From Pseudomonadota bacterium (lineage in GTDB: Bacteria > Desulfobacterota > Anaeroferrophillalia > Anaeroferrophillales > Tharpellaceae), in NCBI GenBank assembly GCA_011049115.1, contig DSCM01000007.1, positions 1-56,033 of the forward strand: DNA of 56,033 nt, read 5' to 3'. A program made the translations under genes and the position numbers. Shown here one piece after another: positions 54,902-56,033 of the stretch (position 1 is the stretch's first letter; each line of letters opens with the position of its first letter). The notes below the pieces were generated by a model. The model worked only from the letters and a program-made list of their open reading frames with translations. It ran no database searches and had not been told where the DNA came from.

Positions 54902-56033
54902 CCAGCGTCCTCAAGATTTTGCACGAGACGGCGAAAACAGTCACCTCTTTCCTCGTAATTCTTAAATTCATCAAAACTCGCGCAGCCAGGGGCCAGCAGT
55001 ACGACATCTCCGGGCCTGGCGTTTTGCCGCGCCAAGTCCAGGGCGGGCGCAAGCTTTTCTGCCCCATCCCCGGCGCAAAGTTCAGGCAGTTGCCGGGCGA
55101 TAGTGGTGGCGGCCTGGCCAAAAGGGATCAGACACCGCAAATTACCGGAGAGAAAATCCCGCAGCAAGGTAAAATCGGCGCCTTTGTCGTAACCGCCAAG
55201 CAACAGAACCAGCGGTTGCGTAAAGCTCGCCAGGGCCTTGAGCACGGCGTCGATATTGGTCGCCTTGGAATCATTGTAATAATTAACCCCACTCCGGCAA
55301 CCGACATATTCGAGCCGGTGAGCGATGCCGGAAAAACCGGTCAGCACCTGAACGGCAATCGACTCATCAACCCCCCAGACCAGGGCGGCAAGCAGCACCG
55401 CCAGGGCATTGGCGCGATTATGGGCTCCGGGCAGACGTAACGAAAAGGCCGGCCGGCGATGACAGACAATCGTTCCGTCCGGGCGAGGTAGTTTGATAAC
55501 AATTTCATCCCTGAGCCAGGCCGCCCCCAGATCGACTTCATGGCTGAGACTGAAAAAGAGAATGGCGGGCCGCTCCGCCCCGGCCTCGCGTTCACGGACC
55601 AGCCGGTGGCCGAAATCCGCGAGCGCCGTATCATCCTGATTGAGAATCAGGTAATCTGAACGCCGCTGCCGGCGACAGATTTCAGTTTTCGCTTCCAGAT
55701 AGGCGGCCGCAGCGGGATAGCGATCCTGATGGTCTGGGGTCAGATTCAGAATCACCGCCACCTGCGGACGAAAGCTGTCCATACTTTCAAGCTGAAAGCT
55801 GCTCAGTTCCAAAACCCCGGCCGCGAAATTTCCCCCTATCATCTCCACCGCCGGACGCCCGATATTACCGCCTACAAAAGCGTTAATTCCGGCCGCCGCA
55901 AAAATCTCCCCCAGCATGGTGATACTTGTGGTCTTACCGTTAGTCCCGGTCAGGGCCAGCAGTGGGCAACCGCAGTAACGAGCCGCCAGCTCGACCTCGC
56001 CGATAATCTCACCGCCGGCGGCCCGGGCCGCCG
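54898..56033 (-). CDS. murD: UDP-N-acetylmuramoylalanine--D-glutamate ligase MurD (5' end missing)
   Basis: Adds D-Glu to UDP-MurNAc-L-Ala. The frame runs off the right edge; about 378 codons are present. Seen: LLALTGTNGKTTSITMLGEI (P-loop), VLELSSFQLESMDSFRPQVA, LNLTPDHQDRYPAAAAYLEA, YNDSKATNIDAVLKAL and VLLLGGYDKGADFTLL. The stop overlaps the ftsW ATG. First visible gene of this dcw cluster; mraY, murF and murE should follow outside the window. Confidence 0.96.
   Translation of the reverse strand, partial: AARAAGGEIIGEVELAARYCGCPLLALTGTNGKTTSITMLGEIFAAAGINAFVGGNIGRPAVEMIGGNFAAGVLELSSFQLESMDSFRPQVAVILNLTPDHQDRYPAAAAYLEAKTEICRRQRRSDYLILNQDDTALADFGHRLVREREAGAERPAILFFSLSHEVDLGAAWLRDEIVIKLPRPDGTIVCHRRPAFSLRLPGAHNRANALAVLLAALVWGVDESIAVQVLTGFSGIAHRLEYVGCRSGVNYYNDSKATNIDAVLKALASFTQPLVLLLGGYDKGADFTLLRDFLSGNLRCLIPFGQAATTIARQLPELCAGDGAEKLAPALDLARQNARPGDVVLLAPGCASFDEFKNYEERGDCFRRLVQNLEDAG

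Overview
The window looks like a piece of a fairly GC-rich chromosome from a Desulfobacterota-type (deltaproteobacterial) anaerobe. That is an inference from gene content: CXXCH multiheme cytochromes beside outer-membrane beta-barrels, periplasmic multi-domain rhodaneses, a CCG-type Fe-S protein, a haem-c chemoreceptor, a TRAP transporter next to a PaaK-type CoA ligase, and a standard division/cell-wall (dcw) cluster. No rRNA is present to settle the taxonomy.

Layout. 1-3470: a mobile-element module on the minus strand (DUF2924 protein, large serine recombinase, small HTH protein, all coupled by ATGA overlaps), then a LexA-type DNA-binding domain truncated at what looks like an IS21-type end. 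It sits next to a tRNA-Asn gene with its own terminator. 3600-11670: single genes and pairs: an orphan ABC-2 permease, a crotonase-fold enzyme, rmlA-rmlB for dTDP-sugars, yebG, a tiny frameshifted double-CXXC zinc ribbon, a long AsmA-like protein, a 61-residue tautomerase and a secreted protein of unknown function. 11866-16342: a PaaK-like CoA ligase divergent from a DctPQM TRAP transporter, suggesting uptake and CoA activation of an organic, perhaps aromatic, acid.

16574-22460: a tight six-gene operon: a frameshifted HEAT-like protein, a degenerate Hsp70-like protein, a 63-residue protein, a Ycf46-type AAA ATPase, a Ycf35/DUF1257 protein and a DUF2997 protein. The Ycf46-Ycf35-DUF2997 part is a recurrent but poorly understood association. 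With the Hsp70-like and HEAT-like partners it is the best candidate here for an undescribed, possibly chaperone-like, NTP-driven system. 23604-36107: a redox and envelope cluster: an outer-membrane barrel, a 12-haem lipoprotein, an 8-haem secreted cytochrome, a GT-C glycosyltransferase, a three-domain rhodanese and a second barrel. The combination resembles porin-cytochrome conduits for extracellular electron transfer.

That cluster is odd at the level of decoding. The octahaem cytochrome has one in-frame TGA. The rhodanese has TGA, TAG and TGA in one otherwise open 872-codon frame. The barrel is split exactly at a T_TTT_TTA heptamer. TGA and TAG are ordinary stops elsewhere in the window, so this is local recoding (selenocysteine or readthrough), recent nonsense decay, or sequence error.

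36479-43482: tgt, two family-2 glycosyltransferases, an Fe-S protein, a TVP38-family membrane protein, a second rhodanese and an FMN reductase. 43581-56033 (minus strand): a haem-c chemoreceptor downstream of the dcw cluster murD(partial)-ftsW-murG-murC-[BON lipoprotein]-murB-ddl-ftsQ-ftsA-ftsZ, which runs off the right edge.
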